From assembly GCF_027574615.1 (NCBI RefSeq), contig NC_072487.1, forward strand, positions 75,172,290 through 75,236,289: a DNA stretch of 64,000 nt, written 5' to 3'. A program made the position numbers and the translations under genes. The notes beneath the pieces were generated by a model that worked only from the letters and a program-made list of their open reading frames with translations, had not been told where the DNA came from and did not search any database. Source of the DNA: Eptesicus fuscus. Lineage: Eukaryota; Chordata; Mammalia; Chiroptera; Vespertilionidae. Positions 1-11,875 of this stretch are shown here, in pieces (within the stretch, counting starts at the first letter, position 1; each line of letters starts with the position of its first letter).

Positions 1-107
1 TGGGGATGTGCCCGCAACCAAGGTACATGCCCCTGACCAGAATGGAACCTGGGACCCCTGAGTCCGCAGGCCGACGCTCTATCCACTGAGCCAAACCGGT
101 TTCGGCT
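1..107 (-). mobile_element. VES-type tRNA-derived SINE, cut by window edge
   Basis: The reversed head of a vesper-bat SINE is visible: the tRNA-like part reads on the minus strand as CCGGTTTGGCTCAGTGGAT, with the B-box-like part just to its left. The A-rich tail would lie left of position 1. Confidence 0.85.
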
Positions 108-375
108 ATATGTGGAATCTTATGAACAAAATAAACTGACTGACACAATAGATCCAGAGACATGGAAGCATGCAACAGACTGATGAATCCCAGAGGGAAG
201 GGGGTGAGGAGAGCTTAACCAAAGAACTTACATGCGTATATGCATAACCCATGGACACAGACAATAGTGTGGGGAAGGCCTGGGGAGGGGGTGGGAGCAG
301 GGGTGAAGGGGGTCAATGGGGGAAAGGGGGCACCTGTAATACTTTCAACAATAAAGATGAATTTTAAAAAAACAA
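108..375 (+). mobile_element. L1 LINE 3' end
   Basis: This is a non-coding L1 3' end that finishes at an AATAAA-like signal and an A-rich tail near 350-375. A closely similar stretch occurs in reverse inside the composite HeliBat at about 50665-50775, sharing the motif CAGACTGATGAATC and the words around TTAACCAAAGA. This suggests a repeat family common in this genome. Boundaries are approximate. Confidence 0.65.
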
Positions 376-399
376 TAAAGCTCTTCTTCCATTAAAAAA

Positions 400-416
400 C
401 ACACACACACACACAC
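400..416. repeat. (AC)n microsatellite
   Basis: About eight AC units, followed by an A-rich stretch. Confidence 0.8.
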
Positions 417-1684
417 AAAAAAAAAACCACACACAAAAACTTGTATACTCTCAATTAACTCTCTAATATACATATTTGGCCCTTTTTTTTTTTTTTAACT
501 AGACACATCATTAGGCTCAAGCTAATGTGAGTATACATTACTAAACCAGGAAATAAATATTTTATTATAAACACTAATTCCAGAAGACTTCACACCCACA
601 TTCTAAAATCTAATTAGATTAATCTCCCAGGGCATTCAAGTATTCTTGGTAGCTTGCAATTTTTAAGTGTCAAAATAAAGCCTTATTTTTAAACGTGGGT
701 GGTGTTGACGAAACAAGTATGAGTAATACTTGCAGGAAACACAATATTAGCTTTAGCCGGGGAGTGAGTGAGACTTGAACAGTCCTTCAAAGCAGCACTT
801 TTCATGTCGCATGAATGTAAATCAAGAGTTATAATGTGGTCACCCGGTAAGCGCAGACACTTACAAAACTGCCTTATGGTGCTTGAAATATAGCTTTACC
901 TGCCCCAAATGCAATTTAAACAAATGTTCAGGATTAGCTCTAAAGTACAGCGTGAAGGCAACAGGCGGATATGTAAATATCAACCACAAAATGGCCAGAC
1001 CTCCCAGGTTAGGTTTAATATTTACTGACCAGAAAGGACTGTGCGAAGCTTGTTCCAATGGCGAGGTAGGGATGACAGGATTAAACTTGATTTACTCTAT
1101 CTTCCTTCGAGGAGGCACTTTTGCTCCATTCACCATCGTTCCAGGAGTAACTATCTACCCTGTTGGTCTTGCTATGTTAATCCCAAACACACCTCTGAAG
1201 TGTTAAAATGAAAGAGCAGAGGGAGCTAGGAACTGCTGTCAGTACTGCACACTGTTCAGTGTTCTGCAGTAGGAAGAAGATGTAATAAGAGGTAATTCTC
1301 CCAAACCGGAAACTATTCATAGTCCATTACTTCAGGATTAAAAAATAATCAGCTAAAAGTTTTAGCACATTCTTCTATAAACACACACATACATATGAGG
1401 CTTTAGCATCATGATCAACAGCAAAGAAAGAAGTCTTCAAGCGCTACTCTAACGGTGAAAAGGGTGCCTAGACTGTGCATATTCGTGGGCAGGGAGTCTT
1501 TGGGAAATCTCTGTACCTTCCACTCTATTTGTTCCGAAACCAAAACCCCTCTGAATAAATAAATCCTACTGAAGGGAAAGGTGCCTAGAATTACACGAAA
1601 TGTTTACAACCGCCCAAGTGCAGAAAGGTGTTAGAACTGTCCCATTACTTTAAAAAAGCAAATGTTAAAACAAAAGGAGGAAAA

Positions 1685-1850
1685 AGGGATTCATTCATTT
1701 ATCCAATAAATATTTATCAAACTCCTACTATATGAGTCAGGCATTGTTCCCAGTACAGTGGGAGACTGCTGCCTCTGAAAAGTGCACACCACAATCAATG
1801 TCACCATAGTCAACACACTGCTGAATGAATGCACATTGTATGCCTGGCAT
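1685..1850 (-). mobile_element. Ancient L2-like LINE fragment
   Basis: The word pattern of repeated TTCATT, then AATAAATATTTAT, then a diverged 'GGCATTGTTCCCAGTAC' is typical of the reversed 3' end of mammalian L2. It is diverged and partial, with approximate limits. Confidence 0.5.
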
Positions 1851-1930
1851 TGCCCTAAAAGCTCAGGTTAAAAAAAAAATTACATACAATCAACACAGGT
1901 GCTTTCTTACTATGTTAACCAATACGTCTT

Positions 1931-2146
1931 TTTTTTTTTTTAATATATTTTTATTGATTTCAGAGAGGAAGGGAAAGGGAGAGATAGAAACATCAATGAT
2001 GAGAGAGAATCAATGATTGGCTGCCTTCTGCAAGCCTCCTACTGGGGATCACACCCGGGGCATGTGCCCTTGACCAGAACCGAACCCGGGACCCTTCAGT
2101 CCGCAGGCCGATGCTCTATCTCCACTGAGCCAAACCAGCTAGGGCA
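1931..2146 (-). mobile_element. VES-type SINE with target-site duplication
   Basis: This is a full-length reversed SINE, from a T-rich tail at about 1930 to the tRNA-like head ending at 2146. It is flanked by a 14-base duplication, AACCAATACGTCTT at 1917-1930 and AACCAATATGTCTT at 2148-2161, with one mismatch. That marks a genuine retrotransposition event. Confidence 0.9.
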
Positions 2147-2251
2147 TAACCAATATGTCTTATTCAAGTCTCTCTGTTCAATTTCTTACTCTTAGTATTT
2201 TGGGCTCCTCCATTTCTTATTAGCACCAAAATAAAGAAATTAAGATGGCAG

Positions 2252-2382
2252 AGGCCCTGACCAGGGAGCTTAAGTTGGTGAGAGCATTGTCCCAATACGC
2301 CAAGGTTGCAGGTTCAATTCCCAGTCAGGGCACATACAAGAATCAACCACTGAATGCACAAATAAGTGAGGCAACAAACTGA

Positions 2383-2422
<40 letters not shown>

Positions 2423-2442
2423 ATAAATAAAAATGTTTTTAA
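2252..2442 (+). mobile_element. tRNA-derived SINE (short-body subfamily)
   Basis: The head has the B-box motif GGTTCAATTCC. The body is the variant with 'GAATCAACCACTGAATG', ending in a (TC)n stretch at about 2384-2418 and an A-rich tail. A second member of this subfamily lies at 17258-17433. Confidence 0.8.
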
Positions 2443-3194
2443 AAGATGGTGTAAAGGGCAGTAGGAGACAAAAGTAACTTCAGTCACCAAGTAATTTGCT
2501 AGCTGCAAAGAGTAGAATTATGAGGAAAGCTAAAATTTCCAACAGATTTATTCACACACTTCACATTAACGATTAAACCAATAAAAGTTGAACTGACACT
2601 GCCATAGGTGTCACTTCTTTCTAATAAGCAGGTAAGAAAAACAACAACGTTAACATGTAAGAAGCTCTTGCTTTGCCCTTTCTCCAATGACCAGTCACAA
2701 CTCCGTTAAATCAGTACAACCCATTTACCCCACTACCTTACTTTTTAAACTGTCTTGAGTAAATTCATTTGGTTCTTCTCACAAACGAATGTGCGTTCCT
2801 CTTTTGACTCTGATGTTGTAGGCCAGAGTGAACACCTACTTTGCATGTGTTCACTGAAGTAAGTGGATAGCCTACAATGTATATAATGTGACTTAGATTC
2901 AGATAGGTAACTTGCACATAGTAGCTGTTCAATAAAAAATTTTAAACTTTGATGAAAAGGCATTGTTATGAAGAGTTGTACAGAAACAATGCTATTGTGA
3001 CCTAATCCCGTTAAAGCAGCCATTTACACTTTGACCTGATACAAAAGAGCCCCCATTTAAATACAAACTAAGCTAATAAAGTTATTACAAATGATGGGTT
3101 TTTGCATTCATTTTTATAGTTGGATGATAACTTCCTGACATTTCATGATTCTAAAAATTTCCTAGAATATGAAAGTTTACTCCTATACCAGTGT

Positions 3195-3195
<1 letters not shown>

Positions 3196-3243
<48 letters not shown>
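3196..3243. repeat. (GA)n microsatellite
   Basis: About 24 uninterrupted GA units. Confidence 0.95.
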
Positions 3244-3250
<7 letters not shown>

Positions 3251-4019
3251 GCAAAAAAAGGTTTTATTCCCTCTACAAAGCAGGATGTGGCTAAAGAGTA
3301 AGCCTTTCATGTAAAGTGCACATCAGAAACCTGTCGTTTTTAAAAGCCTATATGGACTTGGACTAACGTCCTAAAATGTGTGCAGACCTGATGGAATTTG
3401 TGAAGATCTATGCAAGCTGCAACCACCTGTTACAAATAACTCCCGGCCACCCAAACCAAAGCTCCGTCTCTCTCTCTCCATCTAGAAGCATAATTCCGCC
3501 AAGTCAGGCTCACGCGCCCCATCATTATCTCATTACGCATGTGCACCATCCTGAAGCCACCATTCAAGGAAAACCCTCAATCACTGCCCTGGGCTGGGCC
3601 ACCAGCACGGCCCCGCACACCGCACATCCCCGAGTCTCACCACTGGACAGCTGGCGCTTGTTGTTCAGAGCCCTTCATTACTCCATTTTAAAGAACCACT
3701 CCAATACTAATAAAAGCAGGCAACTGAAAACAGACATTTGGTTGCCCTCGTACTTCTTGGCACTTCATCTTAAAACTCAGATTTTGGCACCCCTCTTATT
3801 AATGCGCCAGGAAGTGAGTTCTCTCCTTTTCCTCCATTAAACTCTAAGCCACTCCAGAGCAAAGGCCAATATTCTAGCGAATGCCTTTTAGCAACAAAAC
3901 TCTCCACCGACATATACTTGCATATATGCAACTGCTAACTGACTCATGCTTCTTCATAAACTCACCAAGTGAAAAAATTTCAAGTAGCTGACACACCTCC
4001 CTTAAACATCTTTTCTAGT

Positions 4020-4460
4020 CGGTTTTATTTGGAAAAATTCAAGTGTCTGCAGTAGAAAGCACAGTGCCACGAGCCCTCCTGTCCCCATCACCCAGCTTCA
4101 ACAAGGACCTACTCATGCCTGCTTTTCTTCCACCAACACGCCCATCCACTACCACCCCAACTTCTTTTGAAGCAAACCCAAGACTTCATATCGCTCATAT
4201 ATATTCCAGTTCCCACTTATTTTCAACAGCTCCCTGTTTTTGCTTTCCCTCCCACCCCTTCACCCCAAAAAAGAAGTGTGTAGAATAATGCAGGCCATTG
4301 GGCCGGCTTCACCATGTCCCTTCCCAGCCGCCTCCCTCTTCTGCATCCCCTTCGAGAACATTCGCCAACATCACATGAACTGCCCACCCGTGCACATAAA
4401 TGCCCACGGCCCACTATTTCACTTAGAAATACATTGTAGTTTCTCCCAGAACCCCTTTCT
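4020..4460. mobile_element. Ancient L1M-like fragment
   Basis: The segment holds the words 'CCCATCACCCAGCTTCAACA' (4086-4105) and 'GAAGCAAACCCAAGACTTCA' (4169-4188). Both resemble the 3' region of old mammalian L1 (L1ME type). It is diverged; orientation and limits are uncertain. Confidence 0.45.
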
Positions 4461-5089
4461 CTTGTTTGAACAAGTAAAAAAAAAAAAATCGTGCCAATAT
4501 TTCTATTCTCTTGATAAAAATTACTTCTGATTTACTCCCCACCCCAGATAAGCTGGAAAGGGTCAAAGGGAGTGGAGCTGGAGTAGATGAGGAAAGAAAG
4601 GAATGCTCAGGATTAGCTCTAAAGTATAAAGCGAAGGCAAGTATAAAGTAAAAAATAGTAGATTCTGCCTAGTTAGGTGTGTGCAAATATTTTAAACCAT
4701 CTGTTATTTTATTTTAAGACTGAATACTTGTAAACATCAGCCAACATCTTGGGTTCCTTTCGACACAGGATGTTTATAAAATAAATCACCTTAATTTAAG
4801 GGGGCTCTTGCCTTCGGGATTTTGGTTAATAACAGTAGCTGCTTCTGAGCCTCAGAAATGGTTATGTAAGGACAATTTAAGTCAAAAAATAATGAAGGGA
4901 GGTGCGCTCCGGGTCTGTGGCTCTAACCTTGTCGTGAGAGGTGAGATTCCCCCCCCCCCAGCAGCCTCCACCCCGCTCTCCCCCCCACACACACACACCC
5001 TCCACAAAGGGGGTTCCGAAGGAGGCACTTCCCAGCTCTCCATGGAAGTGTCTCGTCTTAGAACATTTCAGTGAATGACTGAGATTTCA

Positions 5090-6640
5090 CCCTCCTCCCT
5101 CCGGACGCTGACTGCCCGTCCCTGGCCACTGATTGCCCCGGGAACCCAGAGGGGGGCGGGCACCGAGCGCCACCCCACACCCTGGGCACCGCCAGGCCTC
5201 CCTGCTCGCCCTGGTTGGGGGCGCAGGCTTCCGGACCCCGGGCTCAGGATGCGGTGGAGCGCCCCTCCCCGCCGACCTCCCCCACGTGAAGAACAAGCCC
5301 CGCGAGTGCCTCCTCCGGAGGGGATCCCCCCTAACCCCGCTACTTCCCTCTCCAGGCCAAACGCCGCAGCCCCAACCTCAAATCCAGGGCCGGGGTTCCC
5401 CGACAAGAACCACAAGTGCCCCCGGACCGGTCAGGTCAAGAGTTCTCGCCTCTGGAGGGAAGGCGCCAGTCCTCGCCCCCGCGGCCCCCAAACCCAGGAC
5501 GTGGGGCTCGGCCCCGCGAGGCCGCCCCGCCCTCGGAAGGAGCGCCGGTCGGCCCGCACCTTCCCGCAGAGAACGCAGCCCTAGGAACTCGGGGCTGGGC
5601 GCCCTGGTAAATAACGCAGCCCCCCAAACCCGAGGCTTCCACGCCCCCATCGAGGCAGGTCCGGGGCGCGCCGGCCGCTCACCCGAGGGACTAAGGTTCT
5701 ACCCCCCAAGCACCGCGGGCCTCCGGCCGCCGGGACCCCGGCCCGCGCCCCCAGCTCAGGCCGCCGGGGGGACCCCCACCAACTCCCCCCGCCGACTCCC
5801 CCGTCTGGCTCGCACGTCCTGCTCGGGCGGAGGCCCACAAGGGGCACCCGGCCCCGCGCCTCCCTCAGGCCGCGGGGACCCCGACCGCGCGCCATCGCCT
5901 CCCGGGCCAGCCCGGCCCGCGTGCCCTGCCCCGGCGCGCCAGGCACCTTCCCCGCAGCCGCGGGCCCAGCCCCGCACTTACCCAGAGCTCGGTGCCCCAG
6001 CTCATGGTGCAGGGGGCGGGAAGGGGCGCGCCGCGCGGCGGGCGCGGCTCTCCGGTCCCCCTCCCCGGCGATCCCTTCGCCCCTCGAGATCCCCGCGATC
6101 CCCGCGATCGAGGAAAGCCCGGGCCCGCGCTGCCGCCGCCTTCTCCTCGCCTTGGGTCCCCTCGGCGGCTCCTCCTCCCGGTCGCTCCTCAGCAAAATGG
6201 CCCGAGGAAGCGGCAGCCCCGGCAGCCGCAGCGCCCGCCCGCCCCACACCCAGGCAGTGAGGGGAGAAGGCGGGGCGGGGAGGGCGGGGCGGGGGGCGGG
6301 GTCTGGGCCGCGCGCCAGGGGCGGGGGCGGGGCCTCCTGACAGCTCGCGCACGCGCCGGGCCCACCTCCCTCTGGAGCCCGCCGCCGGGACCCAGTCGCC
6401 CAGGGGTCCGGCAGGACGCGGAAGGAGTGTCCCCGCTGATTTGTAAAAATTACTTATTAGCCCCCGCACTCTGCTCCCAGGCCGACCGCCGGCCTCCGGA
6501 CAGAGCCGGGCCCTGGTACCGCCGGTGCCCTGCGAGGCCTGAGGCTGCCCCTCTGCGCGGAGCTCCGCTGCGCACTTGACAGTGCTTTTCCCCGGCAGCC
6601 ATTCACGCCAACCCGGGTTCGCCCGGGATGCGCTTCCCGC
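5090..6640. promoter_or_regulatory. FNBP1: CpG island at the FNBP1 promoter
   Basis: A very GC-rich, CpG-dense tract covers the FNBP1 start exon and about 0.9 kb of its intron. Upstream of the start codon there is a cluster of GC boxes (GGGGCGGGG-type, Sp1/KLF) at about 6268-6333. A GCGCACGCGC motif at 6347-6356 resembles an NRF1 site, and AAAATGGC at about 6195 resembles a YY1 site. I found no TATA box. This is a housekeeping-type dispersed promoter. Long open frames on both strands here are a by-product of base composition. Confidence 0.85.
5982..6005 (-). CDS. FNBP1: FNBP1 first coding exon (MSWGTELW)
   Basis: On the minus strand, GCACCATGAGC gives a good Kozak context (A at -3). It opens eight codons, MSWGTELW, followed directly by a perfect donor GTAAGT at 5981-5976. 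This is the known N-terminus of FNBP1, where the F-BAR domain begins; the exon ends in phase 0. The protein is otherwise outside the window. Its paralogues TRIP10 (CIP4) and FNBP1L start similarly. I choose FNBP1 because of the neighbouring GPR107, which fits the human gene order. The short length makes this a motif-plus-synteny call. Confidence 0.88.
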
Positions 6641-6864
6641 ACCGCCCGGGCACCGCGGCGCCCAGGAGCCCGGGAGCCCTGCGCGGTGGACGTGGGTCCG
6701 GCATAGCGATGTCTGTGCGCGGTACCCGTAGGGACGTTGAGTCGAGAGCGACCAAGTAGCTTCGAGTGGCTAGGGAGGTCATCCAGGGGCGCACAACCAG
6801 TGATTTCTAATCTGTGAAACCAGTGGTTTCCAACTTGTTCAGCCAAGAAACGCCGGGACGTGAA

Positions 6865-7090
6865 ATCACGTTGCAGCTCAGTGGGTAAAAACAGAGGCAC
6901 TGGGTCCACAGATAAGGGTTTGGTTCCAATCCAGCTTCCCGCACGCACTAGCTGGGTGGCCTGGGACCAGGACTCCACCTCTCTAGCCGCTCAGAGCCCC
7001 CGTCTGCCAAACGGAGGTAACGCATCCGTCTCGGGGCGTGTGAAGGCGAGATCAAGATTAGCACCTACTCCCAGGCCTGTGGTTGGTAAA
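6865..7090 (+). mobile_element. MIR SINE
   Basis: The core pattern runs from 'CACTAGCTGGGTGGCCTGGG' through a diverged 'CCTCAGTTTCC' equivalent to 'CTGCCAAACGGAGGTAACGC'. This matches the mammalian-wide MIR order. It is diverged, with approximate ends. Confidence 0.55.
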
Positions 7091-8569
7091 CCGAGAGCTA
7101 ATTCTTAAGTAGATACTGACTCCTTCTTCCTGTATTCCAAAGACCTACTCAAATATTCTCGACAAGCTGCGGAGAATTATTGGAGTTCCAACTCTTTCCA
7201 ACTCTCTACTTCACTTAACGCTACTGATTTTTCTGAGTAACTCTGGACTCCTAAAGTGGGTCCCATTTTAGATATATTTCACGAGGCATGTTCCCAATAC
7301 CTACTATTCCCCTACCACCACCACCTGCAACCAGTTTATCATTCTCTGCCATGAAAGGGTGGAGCCGAAAAACTAGTAGATAGACCTCCAGGTCTACTTC
7401 CTTTGTTGGACAGAGAGTAAATTTAACCTGTCAAAACTGTTTGGGTCTGTCTTTTGTAAGTTTCCTCCAACCCCCTCGTTTTTTGTTTTTTTTTACTGCG
7501 TGTGTTGAAATGTTTTGCTCTCACTGTTACCAGGTCTGGGAACGCTTTACTCCAGAGACTTCGAGATATAAAATAATCAGAACTGCCAGCCACCTACCTC
7601 CCAAGCGGATTAACGGTGAGGGTGAGTTGGAGGGGTTAGAAATTCAAAACCCTGCAGAGTTTAGTTTGCTATCTGGAAACCGTAAGTGAAAAGAGCAGGT
7701 TATCTATGACCTAATACAACGATCTAATCTCTCTGTTGAGTTCTTGGAGACTTCAAAAACAGTGACCACTTGTAAAATTTGCTAATCAGGAGGAAAACAA
7801 CCTGCTGATCTAAAGAAAAAGAAAAGGGGAAACGGAGGAAGGGCCAGCAGAAGTAAAAGAGAGACCACATTAGATGAAAACCTTTTGAGATGAGTAAGCA
7901 GGAAGTGCTTAACAGAAACCCATGAAAAGCCACAGCAGCAGAGGTATGGAACTGGGCTAATTATACCACAGTGCAAATATCTAACTTCATTAAGTTCGGG
8001 TGGCAACTAGGAAAGGTTTGAATAGTCAGAATCTTTAAAAAATAAAGGAGAAAGACACCACTGACCTTGAAACCATGGAAACAAACAGGGTTTGGGATAA
8101 AGAGAAATAAGCCAGCAGAGAAAAAGATAAGTACAGCACAGTATTACTTAGAAAGAACTGGATCTATTCACTTTTCCTAATAACAAGAGGGAGTGATTCC
8201 AAGACAAGGAATAACCGCTATTGAGAAATTACTGTGGCCTGACCTACTTAGGAATCAATTTTTACGAGAGGGATTCTAGACCATGTCCACATCAATGCAG
8301 GGATGGCTAGGGGTCAGTCTGGGCTCTGTACACCTGCTTCACTTCAGTGACATCTACAAAGCACTGATTCACAAAGTTATGATCTGGGTGGGAGGCTACA
8401 TAAATTTCCAGGGAATAATCCCGTCACCTGGGCATTATTGGCACTGGAAGGTGTCTGGATAGGCTACTGCGGTGCAAACAATTCTATTAGGGCTTTTTTG
8501 GCAAAAGTAATGGTGCTTGCAATTAATAAACACCTAATTCAGGGGCTGTCACGGGCGGGTTTTGTAATT

Positions 8570-8880
8570 GTTAAACTGGGATCCTAGTGTTCTACTACTT
8601 TTGAGGTGTGTCACCTTCCGAAAGTTCCTTAAACCCTCTGCGTGCGCCTCAGGTTCCTTGTTCATAAAACGGGGACCTCAAAGACTGTTACGAGGCTGAA
8701 ATGAGGGAGCTGGTGTTAGCTAGATTTAGATAGCTATGTAGCGCTTTGGTTGGATTATTTTTCTGCTTTAATCTTCAGTTCCCTCTATAAAATGGAAATA
8801 CTACTACTTACTTCAAAGGCTACTGCCAAAATGAAAAGAAAAAAAACCCCATGCAAAATGCTTAGCACAGAGGGCATACG
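8570..8880 (+). mobile_element. One or two MIR SINE fragments
   Basis: At 8640-8705 the words 'CTCAGGTTCCTTGTTCATAA' and 'ACGGGGACCTCAAAGACTG' follow the MIR core. A second similar stretch at 8780-8880 (TATAAAATGGAAATACTACT, then 'GCTTAGCACAGAGGGCA') may be another copy. Confidence 0.55.
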
Positions 8881-9493
8881 TATTGGTTCCCTTTCCCTTC
8901 CTCTTGTTTTCTGGAGGATTTTTACTTATTGCATCAAGGAAATCAGTCCTTTAAGCACCTTTGATGCAGCAAGACAGCTTGCCTAAACTACAACTGATCA
9001 TTGTCTATTGGTGAAGTATTATTCCTATTGAAATTCTCAGGATTTTTCTTTTTCAAATAGCTTCCATCAGTTTCAGCCTAAAATTTCCCATTTGTTCAGC
9101 ATTCGAACTACTTACTAAGGACCCAAGAAAGCAGTCAAGTGGAAAAAGTTGGAGTGGGATAAAAGTAGGGACTCTGTGGAGGAGAATTTTAAAACTGCAA
9201 CCAATTTTTGCACCTGATAATGGACTTCCCCTGAAGGTCTATAAAGTTGTGCACAAAATCAGGAAAAACCAGCTGTCCTGGGCTGAACAAGTGACACATT
9301 GTGCCACCAAGAATAGGAGAAGTCAATTTAACTTCTTCCCCAACCCCCAGGATTGGAGATGTGTCAGGGCCTAGCCTTTCCATGAAGCTCACTCTCTGTA
9401 AGAAAATGCCATGGGCTTCCCCCAAGCTGCAAGAAATGACATTTCTAGTCAAAGAATGAAAGTGACATTTGACTTCTAAATGTATTGCCAGGC

Positions 9494-9721
9494 CTGGCCG
9501 GTGTGGCTCGGTTGAGCGACGTCCCATGAATCAAAAGGTCACCAGTTTGTTTCCAGTCAGAGCACATACCCAGTTGCAGGTTTGAGCCCCCTTTGGGGGT
9601 TGGGGTGCATACAGGAGGCAACCGATCAACTGATAAATGTTCCTCTCTCCTTCCTCCCTTCCCCTCTCTTTCTAAAATCAATAAAAATGTGTATTTTAAG
9701 TTAAATAAATAAAAATAAATA
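9494..9721 (+). mobile_element. VES-like SINE with target-site duplication
   Basis: The tRNA-like head CCTGGCCGGTGTGGCTCGG is followed by the SINE body and an A-rich tail. The target duplication TATTGCCAGGC is perfect, at 9483-9493 and 9722-9732. Confidence 0.85.
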
Positions 9722-10904
9722 TATTGCCAGGCACCAATTTGATCTCTAGTCTCCTACACTGTCTTGATAGAGTTTTGGGTCTGAAATATCAACTCTTTTG
9801 ATAAGAAAACAAATGGCAATTATACCTTATTACAACTGGAGAATATTAACCCATTAATTACTTAAAAGATGGCCAATATTATTAATCACATTAGGTCCAA
9901 ACTACAAATTCTGCTACTAGTGGCAACCTTTGGTGGATCCTGCAAAGTTAGAGGAAATAGAAAAAAATAAAATGCACTTGACTAAGGGAACAAAGCCAGG
10001 TTTAGGAGGACAGTTTTCCCAGCCCCTCCAGGCCTTTCCAGCCAATACCTCACAGTTTAGTGCCCCTTTGAAAATGGTGCCAAGGACAAGCAGGCATAAC
10101 TTGTTCTGTTACTCACCATGTCTGTTTCCGGTTACAGTATCTTAAGTATGCAAATCATCTTTTCTTGAAACTGAGATCATGTGTCTAAACAGAATTACCA
10201 ACATAGTAGTTTTCACAGAATTTGAAAAGTAACTGTCTAAAAAGTACGTCATTTTAGGTCTCTGTATAATTAGTGTTCCCCTTTTGATTTCTCTCAATCT
10301 CAAAATGATGACTGGCACCATCCAGTACCTGAGAAAGATATACCTCCTAACCCTCTAGACAGACACCACTGGTACGTAACCCTGTAAAAGTCACATAATG
10401 ATTTCTAAGTGAAAAGAAGCAAGGAATAAGAACCAGCTTTAAGCCCTTAAAATTTGTTTTCCAGAAACTAAAAGACGGAAGTCTACGATTTAAATGTTTG
10501 ATCACTATTATATTATTAAGTGAAATTAAGACTATTCCTGGTCATTCCGTTTTAAAAAGCCTATTATTACATTCAAATTTAAAACAAGGGATTCTCAAAA
10601 AATGGTACTTCGCTTAAAAAGTAAACAATACTTCAAAGCATTGTAAACTGCCTTTAAAAATGAAACTCCACTTAAAAACCACCTTTCCCTTTAACAACCA
10701 GTTTCATACTGAAGTGAGAATCAGTTAACTGTCTTTGGTATTTCTCTTGATACATAAAAGAAAGGATCACATTCCTAGCATGTTCTTTCAAACTGCTGAT
10801 TTTTAAAATGCTTTCTGGAAAGTTTCTCTACAATTTCATTTGCTAACACAGTAGTTACTCAGATTCTGGGCTTTTAACTTTCTGAAAAAATTAAAATGAT
10901 AAGA

Positions 10905-11110
10905 ACTAGAAAGCCATGGTATAGTGTGAGAAGCACAGGTCCAGTTCTGAAGCAGCTGAGGCTCCAGTCCTGGTTGTTAAAGGTGCCTGCCAAAAATTAC
11001 GCCACTATATGTGTGATCTTGAGCCAGTCATTTAAGTCCCTTGGATTTGTTTTCATAACTGTTCAATAAGGTAGAAGAATCTGCTGGTTATCTAGGGACC
11101 CTTCCAGCCT
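10905..11110 (+). mobile_element. MIR SINE
   Basis: The sequence follows the full MIR order: 'CATGGTATAGTGTGAGAAGC', then 'GTGTGATCTTGAGCCAGTCA', then a diverged CTCAGTTT region and a tail. Confidence 0.65.
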
Positions 11111-11320
11111 AATATGCAAATGATTTTTCCGCAACAACACAGGACAGATTAAGTATTGGGCTTTGTGGGCGGGTCTTGAATGAGAGTTCTATCTGGGTCA
11201 TTGATAAATCAGCAACACACCCTTGAATTAATTAATCTAACGAAGTCTCGTCTTTAAAAAAGGCTTAAAAAGAAATATCTTACAAGGTTTTGTGATGTTA
11301 AATCACACAATCCTATCCTA

Positions 11321-11690
11321 TCCTATATAATTAAAGCCTAGGTGTCGTCATGCCCTCAAGTGACGGCGTCACGCCCTTGAGTGATGCCGCCACAAGATGG
11401 CTATGCGCACAGCGGAGGCAGGGGCCTGGGGATCCTGCGGCTCTGTGGAGCATGGAGGCTGGTTTCGGCATCTCCGCCCCCTTGCGTGGAGAAGGCAGGT
11501 CCCAGTGGAGGAGGCCGGTCATGGCAGGGGAGGGTAGTTGTGGGTGATCAGGCTGGCAGGGGAGGGCAACTGGGGGCGATCAGGCCACCAGCCAAGGCGG
11601 GTGCCAGCAGGGCCCCCCCATCACCCCACTCGCTGGTCGCCCCACAGATGGCCCTGATCATCGACCAGGCCTAGGGACCCTACCCTATAT
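11321..11690 (+). mobile_element. HeliBat-type Helitron, 5' end plus internal part, 3' end missing
   Basis: It begins TCCTATATAATTAAAGCC directly after an A, as expected for a HeliBat 5' terminus inserted 3' of A. Internally it has the motif 'GGCAGGGGAGGGCAACTGGG', the same unit that is tandemly repeated in the HeliBat at 25794-26746. The terminal palindrome and CTAG are absent, and the end near 11690 (after CCTAGGGACCCTACCC) is a truncation. It lies about 0.35 kb upstream of the GPR107 CpG island. Confidence 0.8.
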
Positions 11691-11737
11691 ATTGGGAACA
11701 GTCTCTTAGATTTAAAAATTAAAAAATGGGTTAGTTT

Positions 11738-11875
11738 TTCAGAGGCTCAGTTTGCTTACCTGTAAAGTGGGGATAACACCTACCTCCTATCTCATTAGAC
11801 TGCTGCAAGGATTAAATGCAATCATGCCTACAAAAGGCCTAACCAAGTACCTGATAAGGGCTTAATACATCGTAT
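11738..11875 (+). mobile_element. MIR SINE fragment
   Basis: It reads 'GAGGCTCAGTTTGCTTACCT', 'GTAAAGTGGGGATAACACCT' and then a TTAAATG tail section, the 3' half of MIR. Confidence 0.7.

Larger units (their letters stand above)
1..6250 (-). other. FNBP1: FNBP1 gene, 5' end: promoter-proximal exon and part of intron 1
   Basis: This is the 5' part of the gene for formin-binding protein 1 (FBP17), an F-BAR and SH3 protein that bends membrane and links Cdc42/WASP-driven actin assembly to endocytosis. Only the first coding exon is present, at 5982-6005. Everything from 5981 down to 1 is intron 1, and the rest of the gene lies beyond the left edge. The intron holds SINEs, an L1 3' end, L2-like and L1M-like fragments and a long GA repeat, each listed separately. 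I see nothing recognisable in roughly 380-1680, 2450-3190 and 3250-4020. The transcription start was not resolved; 6250 is a nominal limit inside the CpG island. The order FNBP1 (minus) then GPR107 (plus) agrees with the human chromosome 9q34 arrangement as I recall it. Confidence 0.85.

Noticed and set aside
883..1206. 107-codon open frame with several cysteines in FNBP1 intron 1
   Set aside because: The CPKC-like spacing looked like a metal-binding motif, but there is no known domain, and it lies in intronic, AT-rich sequence.
3376..3840. 154-codon open frame in FNBP1 intron 1
   Set aside because: Low-complexity, histidine/proline-rich translation with no family resemblance.
5133..6260. 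Long open frames on both strands in the FNBP1 CpG island (up to 375 codons)
   Set aside because: Proline/arginine/alanine-rich translations caused by high GC content. They overlap each other and the true FNBP1 exon on the minus strand and show no domain.
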